From positions 129,518,322-129,582,321 of the forward strand of contig OX578147.1 in assembly GCA_951213105.1 (NCBI GenBank): a DNA stretch of 64,000 nucleotides, given 5' to 3'. This document shows, in pieces, positions 35,074 to 45,544 of the stretch. Each line of letters starts with the position of its first letter. Position 1 is the first letter of the stretch. The translations under genes and the position numbers were made by a program. The DNA comes from Amaurobius ferox. Lineage: Eukaryota > Arthropoda > Arachnida > Araneae > Amaurobiidae. Below the pieces are notes generated by a model that was not told the DNA's origin, ran no database searches, and saw nothing but the letters and a program-made list of their open reading frames with translations.

Positions 35074-36659
35074 AAGGAAAAAATAAAAACTAGTTTACTT
35101 AATAGTTTTTTAATTTTCTTTTCCCTTGTTTGTTTACAACCATGCTATTGTTGTTGAGACTCAGACCGTCTGACCTACTAGAAAGGTGTAAGGTAACCGT
35201 TTCGAAGGCCGGGAAGTGCCACCCAATTTAGACCGGAAACCAGTTTACAACCATGTGGAGAAATTAAGCCAAAGGTAAGATAACAGTTTTAAGATATTTC
35301 ATCATGAATTATAGGATTAGTTATTTTTATGAAGAAAAGAACATTGTTAATTATACTATGACGAATTTATAATTCAAGATTACTACTCTACTTAGAAAAT
35401 TGACAGGAAATTAAAAAAAAATGTGATCCTAAAAGTCCAAAATTTAGTAAACATTTTAAAACTCACTTCATAAAGTTTATAAGGCATATTAATTGTGCTA
35501 TCAGATATAGTACAATGTTTTTTTTGTTTATTAACACAAATAAAGAGTATAGTGCATTTCTCAAATCTTATTTTTTGTCTCAACGTAGAAAAGTCAGAAA
35601 TTTATATCTTGTTGGGCGATGATCCTTTTTTTTTTATACAAAATACGATAAATTTAAGTCCCTGAAAATTTGAAAGTAATTGCACATTTGTTTAAAATGA
35701 CTCCTCTGGAAAGCAGAAGACTCCTTCAAATCAAGTCAGGGAGTATTTTTACTCTACTGGAAAAATTCTGGCTCGATCTCTGCCCGGGACGTCCAATTTA
35801 GAACAGCCCCAAATTAAGCAAACGTAACATATTCTTTGCTGAAACATCGAAAAGTTAACGACTGCTTCCTGAAAAAAAATTGTTTCTTCGTAATAGGCTT
35901 GCCGAGACAAGAGATTCATATAAAGATTACCCCATAAATTAAGATCTAGAGAGTGTTGGTTTCTTGACTATGATGGGAAAATTATCAGTAATTTAAGTGT
36001 CATTACAATATGTAAGAACTTCATTTTGCATACCTTTTTCTAGAATATTATTATACATTGTTTGAAAACAATATTTTTGTACATTTCATATATGTCTATA
36101 GGTGGAAGAGCCCCGAAGGGGTATCTGCCTTGGGCCCCAGTTAGGCTAAATCGGGTAGTGCAATTATGTCTACTTATAAAAAAAAAAATAAGCATTATTT
36201 AGAAAATATCGACAAGATGAAAAACCGGACACGTGTCAATGGTCTATGTGACCACGCCCACATTCGGCCACGCCCACATTTGGTCACGCTAAAGTGACCA
36301 AAAAAAATACGGAAATTGTTTTCAATGCGGATTTCGTAATGGCACTAATTCTACCATATCAAGTCTACATTTTCAATTTTTTTATTCATTGCTCGACAGT
36401 TCATACATATTTTTTTTCGACGGCAGTCATTTGGATAGCCTTCAGTTAAGCCCAAGATGGATATCAATAAACTATCAGCCCACGGAGTATGAAATTGTAA
36501 AAATTAAAATAATTACAAAAATCCTTTTTCGTATATAGTTCATGTTTACCGATAATATTCTAAAATCATATTTTATATAAAATATAATTTCACTAAAGCT
36601 TAGAACGTACTGTAAAGGATCCGTAATCTAAAAAACTGCGCCAAGTCAAGTCGCAGATA
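35074..36659. other. Intron with SINE fragment
   Basis: About 35147-35243 is a minus-strand 3' part of the CAA-tailed SINE (GAGACTCAGACCGTCTGACC). About 36100-36165 has AAGAGCCCCGAAGGGGTATC, a small hairpin like a hAT-type terminus. About 36250-36285 has two CCACGCCCACA words. No gene. Confidence 0.5.
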
Positions 36660-36942
36660 ATAAAGCAAAAAAGGTGAATCATGCATAAAGCATTGATTTA
36701 TGAAACATTTTCCAACTGAAATGCAGTTTTATTTAAACATCTTTAGAACGTGATACATTCAGCGTTGATATTTTTAAAACTATTACAACACTACAGTAAT
36801 TTATTATATGTAAAATCTTAAAACTTCATTAAAAAAGACAATTCTAGTTAAACAAGATGAACTTTATTTAAATGAAGTCATCGAAATATAAATCGTCTGC
36901 CTCTCAATTCAAAATCAATAGATATTTCATTCATATCACTTA
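36660..36942 (-). mobile_element. Foldback-family arm fragment
   Basis: Matches the right-arm block 26467-26695 (landmarks AATCATGCATAAAGCATTGA, CATTTTCCAACTGAAATG, ATATTTCATTCATAT). It is cut at its right edge by the Helitron-like element. Confidence 0.65.
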
Positions 36943-37801
36943 CTAGCAGTATACCCGTTCTTCGCACGGAATATATAAAGAAATTAAAACTTTGTCAATT
37001 ATGTGAAAATTCCTATAATATTTTGAATGGCATTATTATTCTAAACATTTTATTAAAATATTTAATTTAATTATCTTTAAAAGATGTATAAGAATATAAG
37101 TTCTCGCTATACAAAATTATCTTCACAGTCAGATCTGAAGGAAAAAACATCCTGGTCCCGTTTGTAAACAAATGTACAAGAACTGTTAGTTAATTCTCAC
37201 AAAGCGAGAGGGATTATCAAGGAAATTGAAATTAATTTTGCAAAATAATGGATTTTCATCAATTAGGTGTCATTTTCATTAATTTAGTACCATTTTATCT
37301 ATTCGACAGCATTTTCATTAATTTAACAGCATATTAAAAAGTCGCCAAATTTGTCGAAAAGTGGGACAGTTGGACTGAGACAAACGCTACCGGAACATCA
37401 TTACAATACTATTATCTTTCAAAACGCAATTAATTTCATTGATTTGGTGTCATTTTTATAAATTTGACAACAGTTTTTTCGATTTGGTGATATTTTCGTT
37501 AATTTGGCGATATTTGAGCAATTTAACTACATTTTAAAAAGTTGTCAAAATTGTTGTCAAGAGGGATGCTGTCAATAGCAATCGAAACATTATTACAGTC
37601 CCCCTTTCAAAACGAAATTAATTTAATTGATTTGGCAACATTTTTATCAATTTGGCGAAATTTTTAGCGATTTGACAACATTTTCATCAATTTCACAACA
37701 TTAAAACAATATCACCAAGTTGGCGATATCACGCCAAATCTCTCGGCACGCGTTACAAAGACGGAGGGACAGAGCTATTTATATTTTCATACATTAGAAG
37801 A
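36943..37801 (-). mobile_element. Non-autonomous Helitron-like element
   Basis: On the minus strand it begins TCTTCTAATGTATG (5' TC, preceded by A at 37802) and ends with a CCGTGCGAAGAACGG hairpin, then GTATACTGCTAG (CTRR-type end, followed by T at 36942). Insertion between A and T without target duplication is the Helitron rule. The interior has many AATTTGGCGA/ATTTGACAAC words and no Rep/helicase frame. A related interior is seen at about 56440-56580. Confidence 0.6.
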
Positions 37802-38219
37802 TTATACCCATGTAGTAGAACAGGGGTCGACAAACTACGGCCAGCGGGCCAAATCCGGTCCGCGAACTAATAATGGATTTAAATTTTTAAACTAATAAAA
37901 AAATCAAAATTACGAGCTGTAACAACGGTCGATTGTTGAGTTGATAGATATGACCGTATGTGGCGCTCTCATAACTTCTTATTCATCTACGACACTATGC
38001 AGTTATAAATTCGGAAGCGTATGCGGTGATATGGATAACACTGTTCTGCGATATTTTGTCCTCAATTTATTACCCACGGATACCCATCATGTCACTGTCA
38101 AAAGCAGAAAAGAAGAGAAAAGTGGACTTTGAATGTCGTGCTTTTAAAGCGGAGTGGAGTGTGAATTATTTTGTTATTGAATTAAATGACAAAGTATTAT
38201 GTTTATTATGCAATGACAT

Positions 38220-39120
38220 TGTAATGCCAGAAATGTAAAGTAATAAATATTTGGAAGGATTAAAAAATAATGGAACCAGGAATGCGGGCGGATTATCCCC
38301 ACGCTAAGCAGATGGGCGATAATATACAGGTGGCCCCATATCTTACATACCACGCCCATGTTTACATACCACACTAAGCCGTTTGGCGGCAACCGAGACA
38401 GCGACGCCATGTCTACGGATTAGCTCTCAGCTCTGCATTTCAGCACGTGGACCGCCGACCGAAAAAGGGATATAAGTGAGAGTTGCTCGAAGTGGGGGTC
38501 AGAATTGGTCAAGGCAGGCTGTTGGAGTTAGACTAGTCAAGAAGAAGCGACGGTAGCAGAGTTAAGAGTTGTGTGTGCGTCTCTGATATAGGAATTCGAA
38601 GGAGAGCTCATGTTCATCTGGTATTGCAAGTGTAAAGTGTGACAAGGCATCGGTGTTACCCAAGTTATATGAAAGAAGATCAGGTACCGTACAATTAAAC
38701 TATATGAGGATAACCTATTTGTCTAAATTTGTGTTTTTAAGGAAAAGCTAATTAATGCATCCCACCACGTGCTCCAACCAAATATCAATTCATCTGGCAT
38801 TACACCCCCCGAACTACCATTGAGATGTATTCCACTATTGTGATAGTTATTTAATTTGTAAAACTAAAGAGTGTAAATTGAGTATGTGATAAATAAATGT
38901 TTGTTCCTTTACTATTAACCTTAATTTTTTAGTTTGTTAACTTAGTATCCCGTTAAACACAGAAATAGGTGGGTTTTGCGGCCACCAACGCAATGTACAC
39001 AGCAGTAAGTTTTAGAACAGATTACATGTATAATTAATATACTAATAAATAATTAATTTAATGTAAAATGCATTTTTTGACAATATTAATTTTAATCAAC
39101 AAAATTAATAAATCGGCACA
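38220..39120 (+). repeat. 5' LTR (901 bp)
   Basis: Begins TGTAATGCCAG and ends AATCGGCACA. A TATA-like GGGATATAAGTG lies at about 38469 and an AATAAA-containing stretch at about 38890. It reads the same as 45545-46445 at every line compared. Confidence 0.95.
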
Positions 39121-39122
39121 TT

Positions 39123-39140
39123 TGGTGCCGTGACTTTAGC
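39123..39140 (+). other. Putative primer-binding site
   Basis: TGGTGCCGTGACTTTAGC starts two bases after the 5' LTR. TGG fits the complement of a tRNA CCA end; I cannot name the tRNA. Confidence 0.5.
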
Positions 39141-39383
39141 AGTAACGGGAATAAAATAAGGATTTATGAAATTAATAAAAATAAAAGGAATAATAATAAT
39201 AAAAAATAAATATTGATAAGGTTGGACAACTGGTGGCGACATAGATGATTGTGAAAATATTGTGCACAATTCTCATTTCTCCTTATGTTATATGTATGAT
39301 TATGTAAAGTTTTATCAATGAAATGGAAAAAATGGTTCTTTTAAATGAGATCAAAGGTATAATTAGAAAAATGGGATATAGGA

Positions 39384-40523
39384 ATGGGACCAGTTAAAAA
39401 AGTGGTGAAAAGTTCAATTATAACAAGGAGTTCAAGTTTGAAAGAAGATTCAAAAATATCAAATAAAAATTATAGTAAATTGGATAGAAATAATAAAAAT
39501 ATGGATATTCCAGTAATGCAGATCCTGCCATTATTTAGTGGGAGTAAGGAGGAAGATATAAATTTCTTTATAAAACAATTTGATGAATTAGCGGAGTTAG
39601 CAAGTTGGAAGGAAGAGCATAAAGTGGCTATCATTAAAACCAGATTAAAAGATAAGGCTATGCAGTTTTTAATTCAAAACCCTGAATTACAAAACGAAAA
39701 GGAGTTTGATAAAATAAAAATATTACTAATAAATAAATTTTCAAACAGAATAACGATAACGCAAGAACAGGACGCTTTCAATAAAATAAAACAAACGCCT
39801 GATATGTCAGTGGACGAGCTTGTGCTAAAAATAAAAAACGCAGCGCGTAAATTTTTGAACCTTAAGGATACAACAGATGGAGAGGTAGAGAAAATAACCA
39901 ATAAAATAATGTTCGGAAAATTCATTAGCGCATTACGCCCTGATTTGGCAATTGAAGTGAAGAAAAAAGATCCGCAGCGGTTTGAAGATGCCATAAAAGA
40001 TGCCGAACTGTTTGAAATAATTCTTAATGATAGGACTCCAGAAGAATCACATAACGAACTGAAAGAAATGTTACTTACAACACAGGTTCAAGATTTGACT
40101 TTAGAAATTAATAAATTAAAATTGCAAAATATACCAAATCAATCCATGGAACGAGCTGTTTTTTGCATAGGGTGCGGAAAAAATGGACATTATTTTTCAG
40201 ATTGCTGGTACAATGAGTGTAATACTGCATTTGCAAGGAATCCCAAACGAATGAATTATCAGCAATATGGGTTGGAGCAAACAAATTATATCAGAGGAAA
40301 CAGAAACGAAAATCGCAGAAATTTTGAACGAGGAGGATATAATAGAAATAATAGGGAATATCAAGGAAATAATAATGATCAAAGAAATTATTACGATCAA
40401 TTAGAAACCAACGTAGAAAATAGAGAGAGGCAAAGTATAAGAGGAAATTTTAGGGGGCGCAACGGAAGAAATATAAGATCAAACACATATGAGAGAAACA
40501 ATAATAATAGTAATTTAAACTAA
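39384..40523 (+). CDS. Ty3/gypsy Gag polyprotein
   Basis: 379 residues. The middle (about 40-230) has the helical capsid-like composition of retrotransposon Gag (LPLFSGSKEEDINFFIKQFD near the start of that region). A zinc knuckle of CX2CX4HX4C form, CIGCGKNGHYFSDC, lies at about 261-274 and would bind the element RNA. The tail after about residue 285 is rich in Asn, Arg and Tyr and is probably disordered and RNA-binding. The start at 39384 is the first Met in frame after the leader. The stop TAA (40521-40523) follows directly on a UUUAAAC heptamer, so a fraction of ribosomes should continue into pol. Confidence 0.9.
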   Translation: MGPVKKVVKSSIITRSSSLKEDSKISNKNYSKLDRNNKNMDIPVMQILPLFSGSKEEDINFFIKQFDELAELASWKEEHKVAIIKTRLKDKAMQFLIQNPELQNEKEFDKIKILLINKFSNRITITQEQDAFNKIKQTPDMSVDELVLKIKNAARKFLNLKDTTDGEVEKITNKIMFGKFISALRPDLAIEVKKKDPQRFEDAIKDAELFEIILNDRTPEESHNELKEMLLTTQVQDLTLEINKLKLQNIPNQSMERAVFCIGCGKNGHYFSDCWYNECNTAFARNPKRMNYQQYGLEQTNYIRGNRNENRRNFERGGYNRNNREYQGNNNDQRNYYDQLETNVENRERQSIRGNFRGRNGRNIRSNTYERNNNNSNLN

Positions 40524-40566
40524 GAGCTGGAATTTGGGACCAAGGAACGAATCGTACAAATTCCAG
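40514..40566 (+). promoter_or_regulatory. -1 programmed ribosomal frameshift signal
   Basis: The gag frame ends T-TTA-AAC-TAA, so T_TTA_AAC (40514-40520) is an X_XXY_YYZ slippery heptamer and TAA is the gag stop. The -1 frame (TTT AAA CTA AGA) runs without a stop into pol. After a 6-nt spacer, CTGGAATTTG (40527-40536) and CAAATTCCAG (40557-40566) form a perfect 10-bp stem with a 20-nt loop. Loop bases CGAAT (40548-40552) can pair with ATTCG at 40579-40583, a possible pseudoknot. All standard parts of a -1 frameshift site are present; function is inferred. Confidence 0.85.
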
Positions 40567-43500
40567 AGAAATAAATAAATTCGGTTCACAAACATATAGA
40601 AATAACAAAAATGGAGATGACTGGCAAAACTATACAAATTTGGAGAGAGGACAATATTATGAAAATAATGATAAAGCAAAATATGATACCAAAAGTATCC
40701 TTTCAAGCGAATGTGAAAACGTATCTAGCCCACAATTACCGATGGTAGAAATAGATTGCAAAGGAATAAAAATAATAAGTGTAATTGATAGTGGGGCTCA
40801 AGTTAGTATTATAGATTTGGAAACATTTCAAAAACTAAAACAGAATAGAAATGTAAAAATAAAATACATAACCAGAAGAGTAATACTTCAGACGTTTACT
40901 AAAGAAAATATAGAATTTTTAAATTGCATTCAATTTTCATTTAGAATTGGGGAAAAGGCATGCAAAAATTATTTTTTCGTGACAAAACAGAACTTTCAGG
41001 GGCAATATAAAATGCTTTTAGGCTACGACTTTTTATCCTCACATAAAGCAATTTTAAATACAGAAGATAACGAAGTACAATTTGGGAATACTGCGATTAA
41101 ATTGTATAAAAGTGAAAATACAAACCCAATACAGAATTCAAAACAAAAACCACAAAGCCAGGGAATTCGCGATGAAAATAGATATAATAGTAATTATGAA
41201 AATTATAATACTGATGACGACGAATATGAGGAAATAAATAGTTGTTATAATGAGTCCAATAATGAGAATGAAGATAGAATAAGCGATGATAATGATGACG
41301 ACGAATATGAGGAAATAAATAATTGTTGTAATGAATTCAATAATGAGAATGAAGGTAGAATAAGCGAGGATAATGAAAGCGATAACGATAGAAAAAACGC
41401 TAATATGCAAAATTGTAGCACTCGCGATAATGTAAATGATGAAAAATGGTTACCAAGTTCTAATGAAAGTAATAAGAATAAGAATGTTAAAAAGAAAGAG
41501 GAAAAGCAGATTTTCGCTAAATTGAAAAGAAAAATAACATTAAAGCCAGGGGAGTCAGAAATAGTCCAATTGATTTTGTCACAGGAATTAAATGAGGGAC
41601 AGGATGTTTTATTTTCTCCAATAAAAATGGCAAGAACATTAATCACGGAGGAAGCGATCCAAAGTATAGAAAATAAAAATAAGATTAGAATGTTGTTATA
41701 CAATGAAAAAAATTGCCAAATTACACTTAATAAAAATATGAACGTGGGTATAATAACAGAACAAATCGAAATTGTTGATACAAAAAATAAAAGCAGTAAA
41801 CCCACGTTGGAAATTAATAATATTCAAAATTTAAATAAAACAGATTATCAACAAATTCGGGAATTAAGAAAGAAAGAAATATCTCCAGACGATTTTCAAG
41901 TACAGCACTTAAATAAGGAAGATAGAAATAAAGTTATTGCATTAATGATGACCAATACAGAGGTTTTTTCAAAGTCATATGCTACCCTAGGTAAAACATC
42001 AGCAATAGTACCGAAAATCGAACTTATGCACAATTATCCTATTCAGAGTCGACCATACCCAATTCCGAGAGCAGTACGAGAAATTGCGCAAAAAGAAATT
42101 AGGGAATTATTGGAAAATGACATTATTGAAAGTTCACAAAGCACGTACGCTAGTCCCATTATTCTTGTAAAGAAACCAAGTAAACCAAATGAAGAACCTA
42201 AATATAGACTTGCTATTGATTATAGGGCCATAAACGCGTATTTACCACTTTTGCCAATAAACTTACCAAAGGTGAAGGATATATTACAAAATATCGCTGG
42301 TAGTAAAATCTATACAGTTATGGATTTGAAGGCGGCGTTTTTTCAGATCGAACTAAGAAAACAAGATAGAAAGGCCTTAACGTTCACAACTTTTATGGGA
42401 AATTTTAATCCTAAAAGAATTCCGTTTGGTCTTAAAAACTCAGGAGCATATTTTCAACTTTTAATGAACAAAGTGTTAGGAGATCTATCAGAGTTAAAAA
42501 TATACTTTTACTTAGATGACTTAGTCATATGCGCACAAAATAACGACGAAATGTTAGAGAAAATCAAAATTGTTTTCCAAAGATTGAAAGAAAATAATTT
42601 AACACTCGACCCGGCGAAGTTACAGATATGCAAATCGCAAATTGAATTTTTAGGATATAAAGTAAATGCGAATGGTATAAGCCCATCAATAAAAAACTGT
42701 GCAAAAGTGCAAAATTTCAAACAACCCCAAACGGTTAAACAAGTAAAAAGCTTTCTTGGGACAACAAACTATTTTAGAGGTCTGATAAAAAATTATGCAC
42801 AAATTGCAGAACCGTTGGTAAATTTGACAAAAAAGAATGTTAGGTTCGAGTGGAATAAGGAATGTAGAAAAGCTTTTGAAAAATTAAAAAATGCAAATTT
42901 TAAAGAACCAGTTGTAAGACAGCCTGATGAAGTAAACCCGTTTGTCTTAACTACGGATGGCTCAGGTAAGGGAATTAGCAGTATTTTGATGCAAAGGGTA
43001 AATGGAGTCGATCATGTTATCGAATTTTATTCAAGACCTGTGAACCCGGCAGAGAAGCGTTATCCTGCAATAAAGCTAGAATTGCTAGCTATACACGCAT
43101 CCTTACAACACTTCAGAGAATATCTGTTCGGAAGGAGTTTCACCTTGCTGAGTGACGCAAAATCCCTTATGTACCACATAAAATTAGATAAAATGCCAAA
43201 TATCATATCGAGGTGGCTAATTGACATAAGTCAGTATGATTTTAAATTCAAATATCAAAAAGGTGAAAATAACGCAAGTGATTATTGCTCGAGATATGTA
43301 TTTGACAATGATAACCAAATCAAATATGTAAATACTTTAATTAAAAATGATGAGATAAATGTGGAGAAAATATTAGAGCAACAAATGGTAGATGAAAAAT
43401 TAAGTAAAATTAGAGAGGAATTACAAAAAGGAAGAAACCGATATCACAATAACAAGGTATACTATATTGATAGCCAAAATAAACTGTTAATGGTAAAGAA

Positions 43501-44869
43501 GGAAAATAAAAGACAAACGTATAGGAAAATAAATGAGAATAAGATTGTAATACCGCACTCGCTAAAGGGAAAGATAATAGAGATAGCACATTTCCCTCAT
43601 TTCGGAGTAAAAAAGACATACCAATTACTTTCAAGAAAATATTTTTGGATAGGGGCTTTCCAAGACGTGGAAAATTTTTGTAAGTCTTGTAATCAATGCT
43701 TATTAGTAAAACACAAAAATATACCACCAGCCAGACTTCAGGCTATGCCAGAAATATTAAAACCAGGAATATATTTACAACTGGATTGCGTAGGAAAACT
43801 ACCGCGCAGTAATGGAGGAAATAATTTTGTAATTACAATTGTAGACATGTTTTCACGATACTTTGAGGCCTATGCAGTCAGAGACATTACTGCTAAAACA
43901 ATAGTGAATAAGCTAACAAACTTCGTGACAACTTATGGAGTTCCAATTATTATTCAAAGCGATAATGCTCAAATTTTTAAAAGTAAAGAATACATAGATT
44001 TTACAAATGCATTAAATATTGAAAGGCGATACAGTTCGGTTTATTTCCCAAGTTCTTTAGGTCGTTGTGAAAGAATACACAGAGACATGAAACAATGTAT
44101 AATGTGTTTGTCAAAGACTACGTTTGAATGGGATGAATCTTTAAAATGGTTTAAGTTTTATGTGAATAACACTATTAACAGTAATACAGGATTTGAGCCT
44201 TCATTCCTGTTCTATCTTAGAGATTTATCATTGCCATTTGAAAATATTAAACAAACAAACATACCAAGTAAGGAAGAAATAGATATAATGTATAGTGATG
44301 TAAATAATTATAAAAATTATGTGGCACAGCATTTAAAAAATATAGATAAAGTCGTGAAAGACGCATCGGAACAACAAAAGCTGATAAATGACAAACAAAT
44401 AAAGAAATATAAAATAGTGAGAAAAAACGATATATTTATAGGAGCGACAGTGTACCTAAAAAAGTTCCTAAAACCAAGGGTATTAGAGGATCGATATGAT
44501 GGACCATTTAGAATTACGAAATTAATCCGAAATAATAATGTTATAAGATGTCTTAAAAGTGATGAAAATAAAACTTATAAAGTGCACATAAATAAACTAT
44601 ACATGGCAGCGGAGCGAAAACAATATTTGAAAGATAGTGACGAAAGCGAATCAAACCACACACACACACAGGACAAAGAAAAAAATCAAAATGAGAAAGT
44701 GATTAGAAATAATGATCAAAGTCAAACTAAGGAAGGGAAGGTCACTAAAGAAAAGCAATTAAACTGTGAAAATAATAGAAATGATGATGAGGCTTGTTAT
44801 AATGCCAGAGGGTATAATTTTCGCCCTCGAATTGTTGTAAATAGTAATTTCATAAAACAAAGAATATGA
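40520..44869 (+). CDS. Ty3/gypsy Pol (protease, RT, RNase H, integrase)
   Basis: The frame is open from 40514 and is expressed as Gag-Pol after -1 frameshifting. The first Met is at 40640, and numbers below count from it. Aspartic protease VIDSGAQVSIID at about 51. An acidic linker with a duplicated 27-residue block at about 192-248. Reverse transcriptase RLAIDYRAINAYLP, with the catalytic FYLDDLVI near 622. RNase H starting TTDGSGKG near 771. Integrase with an HHCC zinc motif at about 983-1024 and a catalytic D, D(35)E triad: LDCVGKL near 1048, QSDNAQIF near 1110, and GRCERIHRD near 1146. All key residues seem present. The C-terminus is basic and Asn-rich. No stop or frameshift interrupts the 1449 codons. 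Confidence 0.95.
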   Translation, partial: LRAGIWDQGTNRTNSREINKFGSQTYRNNKNGDDWQNYTNLERGQYYENNDKAKYDTKSILSSECENVSSPQLPMVEIDCKGIKIISVIDSGAQVSIIDLETFQKLKQNRNVKIKYITRRVILQTFTKENIEFLNCIQFSFRIGEKACKNYFFVTKQNFQGQYKMLLGYDFLSSHKAILNTEDNEVQFGNTAIKLYKSENTNPIQNSKQKPQSQGIRDENRYNSNYENYNTDDDEYEEINSCYNESNNENEDRISDDNDDDEYEEINNCCNEFNNENEGRISEDNESDNDRKNANMQNCSTRDNVNDEKWLPSSNESNKNKNVKKKEEKQIFAKLKRKITLKPGESEIVQLILSQELNEGQDVLFSPIKMARTLITEEAIQSIENKNKIRMLLYNEKNCQITLNKNMNVGIITEQIEIVDTKNKSSKPTLEINNIQNLNKTDYQQIRELRKKEISPDDFQVQHLNKEDRNKVIALMMTNTEVFSKSYATLGKTSAIVPKIELMHNYPIQSRPYPIPRAVREIAQKEIRELLENDIIESSQSTYASPIILVKKPSKPNEEPKYRLAIDYRAINAYLPLLPINLPKVKDILQNIAGSKIYTVMDLKAAFFQIELRKQDRKALTFTTFMGNFNPKRIPFGLKNSGAYFQLLMNKVLGDLSELKIYFYLDDLVICAQNNDEMLEKIKIVFQRLKENNLTLDPAKLQICKSQIEFLGYKVNANGISPSIKNCAKVQNFKQPQTVKQVKSFLGTTNYFRGLIKNYAQIAEPLVNLTKKNVRFEWNKECRKAFEKLKNANFKEPVVRQPDEVNPFVLTTDGSGKGISSILMQRVNGVDHVIEFYSRPVNPAEKRYPAIKLELLAIHASLQHFREYLFGRSFTLLSDAKSLMYHIKLDKMPNIISRWLIDISQYDFKFKYQKGENNASDYCSRYVFDNDNQIKYVNTLIKNDEINVEKILEQQMVDEKLSKIREELQKGRNRYHNNKVYYIDSQNKLLMVKKENKRQTYRKINENKIVIPHSLKGKIIEIAHFPHFGVKKTYQLLSRKYFWIGAFQDVENFCKSCNQCLLVKHKNIPPARLQAMPEILKPGIYLQLDCVGKLPRSNGGNNFVITIVDMFSRYFEAYAVRDITAKTIVNKLTNFVTTYGVPIIIQSDNAQIFKSKEYIDFTNALNIERRYSSVYFPSSLGRCERIHRDMKQCIMCLSKTTFEWDESLKWFKFYVNNTINSNTGFEPSFLFYLRDLSLPFENIKQTNIPSKEEIDIMYSDVNNYKNYVAQHLKNIDKVVKDASEQQKLINDKQIKKYKIVRKNDIFIGATVYLKKFLKPRVLEDRYDGPFRITKLIRNNNVIRCLKSDENKTYKVHINKLYMAAERKQYLKDSDESESNHTHTQDKEKNQNEKVIRNNDQSQTKEGKVTKEKQLNCENNRNDDEACYNARGYNFRPRIVVNSNFIKQRI

Positions 44870-45544
44870 AAAATATGTAAAAAGTTTGTAATTAATGTCA
44901 TAAATAGAAAGTGATAATTGAGTGTATATGTATATGTTTTTATGTTTTAAATTGGGATATAAGTATATTTCAAAAAGTATGTTATGTATTTCTGACATTA
45001 CATATATGGCAAGTTCAAAAAAAAAAAAAAAAGTGAAATAACAAAGTAAGTTATAAATAATATGGTGGTATGGAATTCAACCATAACCAAGAATCGGAAG
45101 TTGGTAGTTGCACTACTACAATATGTTACAAAATGAAATGATAACAAGAAAATGTATAATAATAATAAAGTAATGAATGCTGTTATGTAATGATATGTCG
45201 TATGTAAATAATTATGTAAAAGGAGAAATGAAAATTATGCATTGCAAATAATATATATCAAAATTTACAATTTAATAATAATGTGAATGTTGGTAATCCT
45301 CATGTAATTTATGGTACAGTATGTCAATTATGAATAATGGACTAACTTGACAGGGAACTATCAAGAAACTACAAAGAACTATCAAAGCTATGAGTTGTAC
45401 GAGGCTAAAAAGTGGAACTCAGCCTTTCTCACGATGGATGAACTTATGTGTTTGCGAGGAACCATTGTGAACTTAATTTCTTGCCACTGGGGTGAAACTG
45501 TGGGAGAGTAACTTTTGGACTTTTTTTTCGCGGGGGGGTGAGAA
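44870..45544 (+). other. Region between pol and 3' LTR, no env
   Basis: 675 bp of AT-rich sequence with no env-like frame, signal peptide or membrane segment. A 17-bp A-run lies near 45018. Just before the LTR, GCGGGGGGGTGAGAA (45530-45544) is the likely polypurine tract. Confidence 0.7.

Noticed and set aside
38174..38410. Minus-strand open frame beginning MASLSRLPPNGLVW, also present at 45388-45735
   Set aside because: It occurs twice because it lies in both LTRs of the gypsy element.
41138..41805. Minus-strand open frames of 90 and 186 codons
   Set aside because: They lie opposite intact pol and mirror its acidic linker; Ile/Ser/Leu-rich composition is what AT-rich antisense gives.
44870..45544. 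An env gene in the gypsy element
   Set aside because: No open frame of useful length, signal peptide or membrane span.
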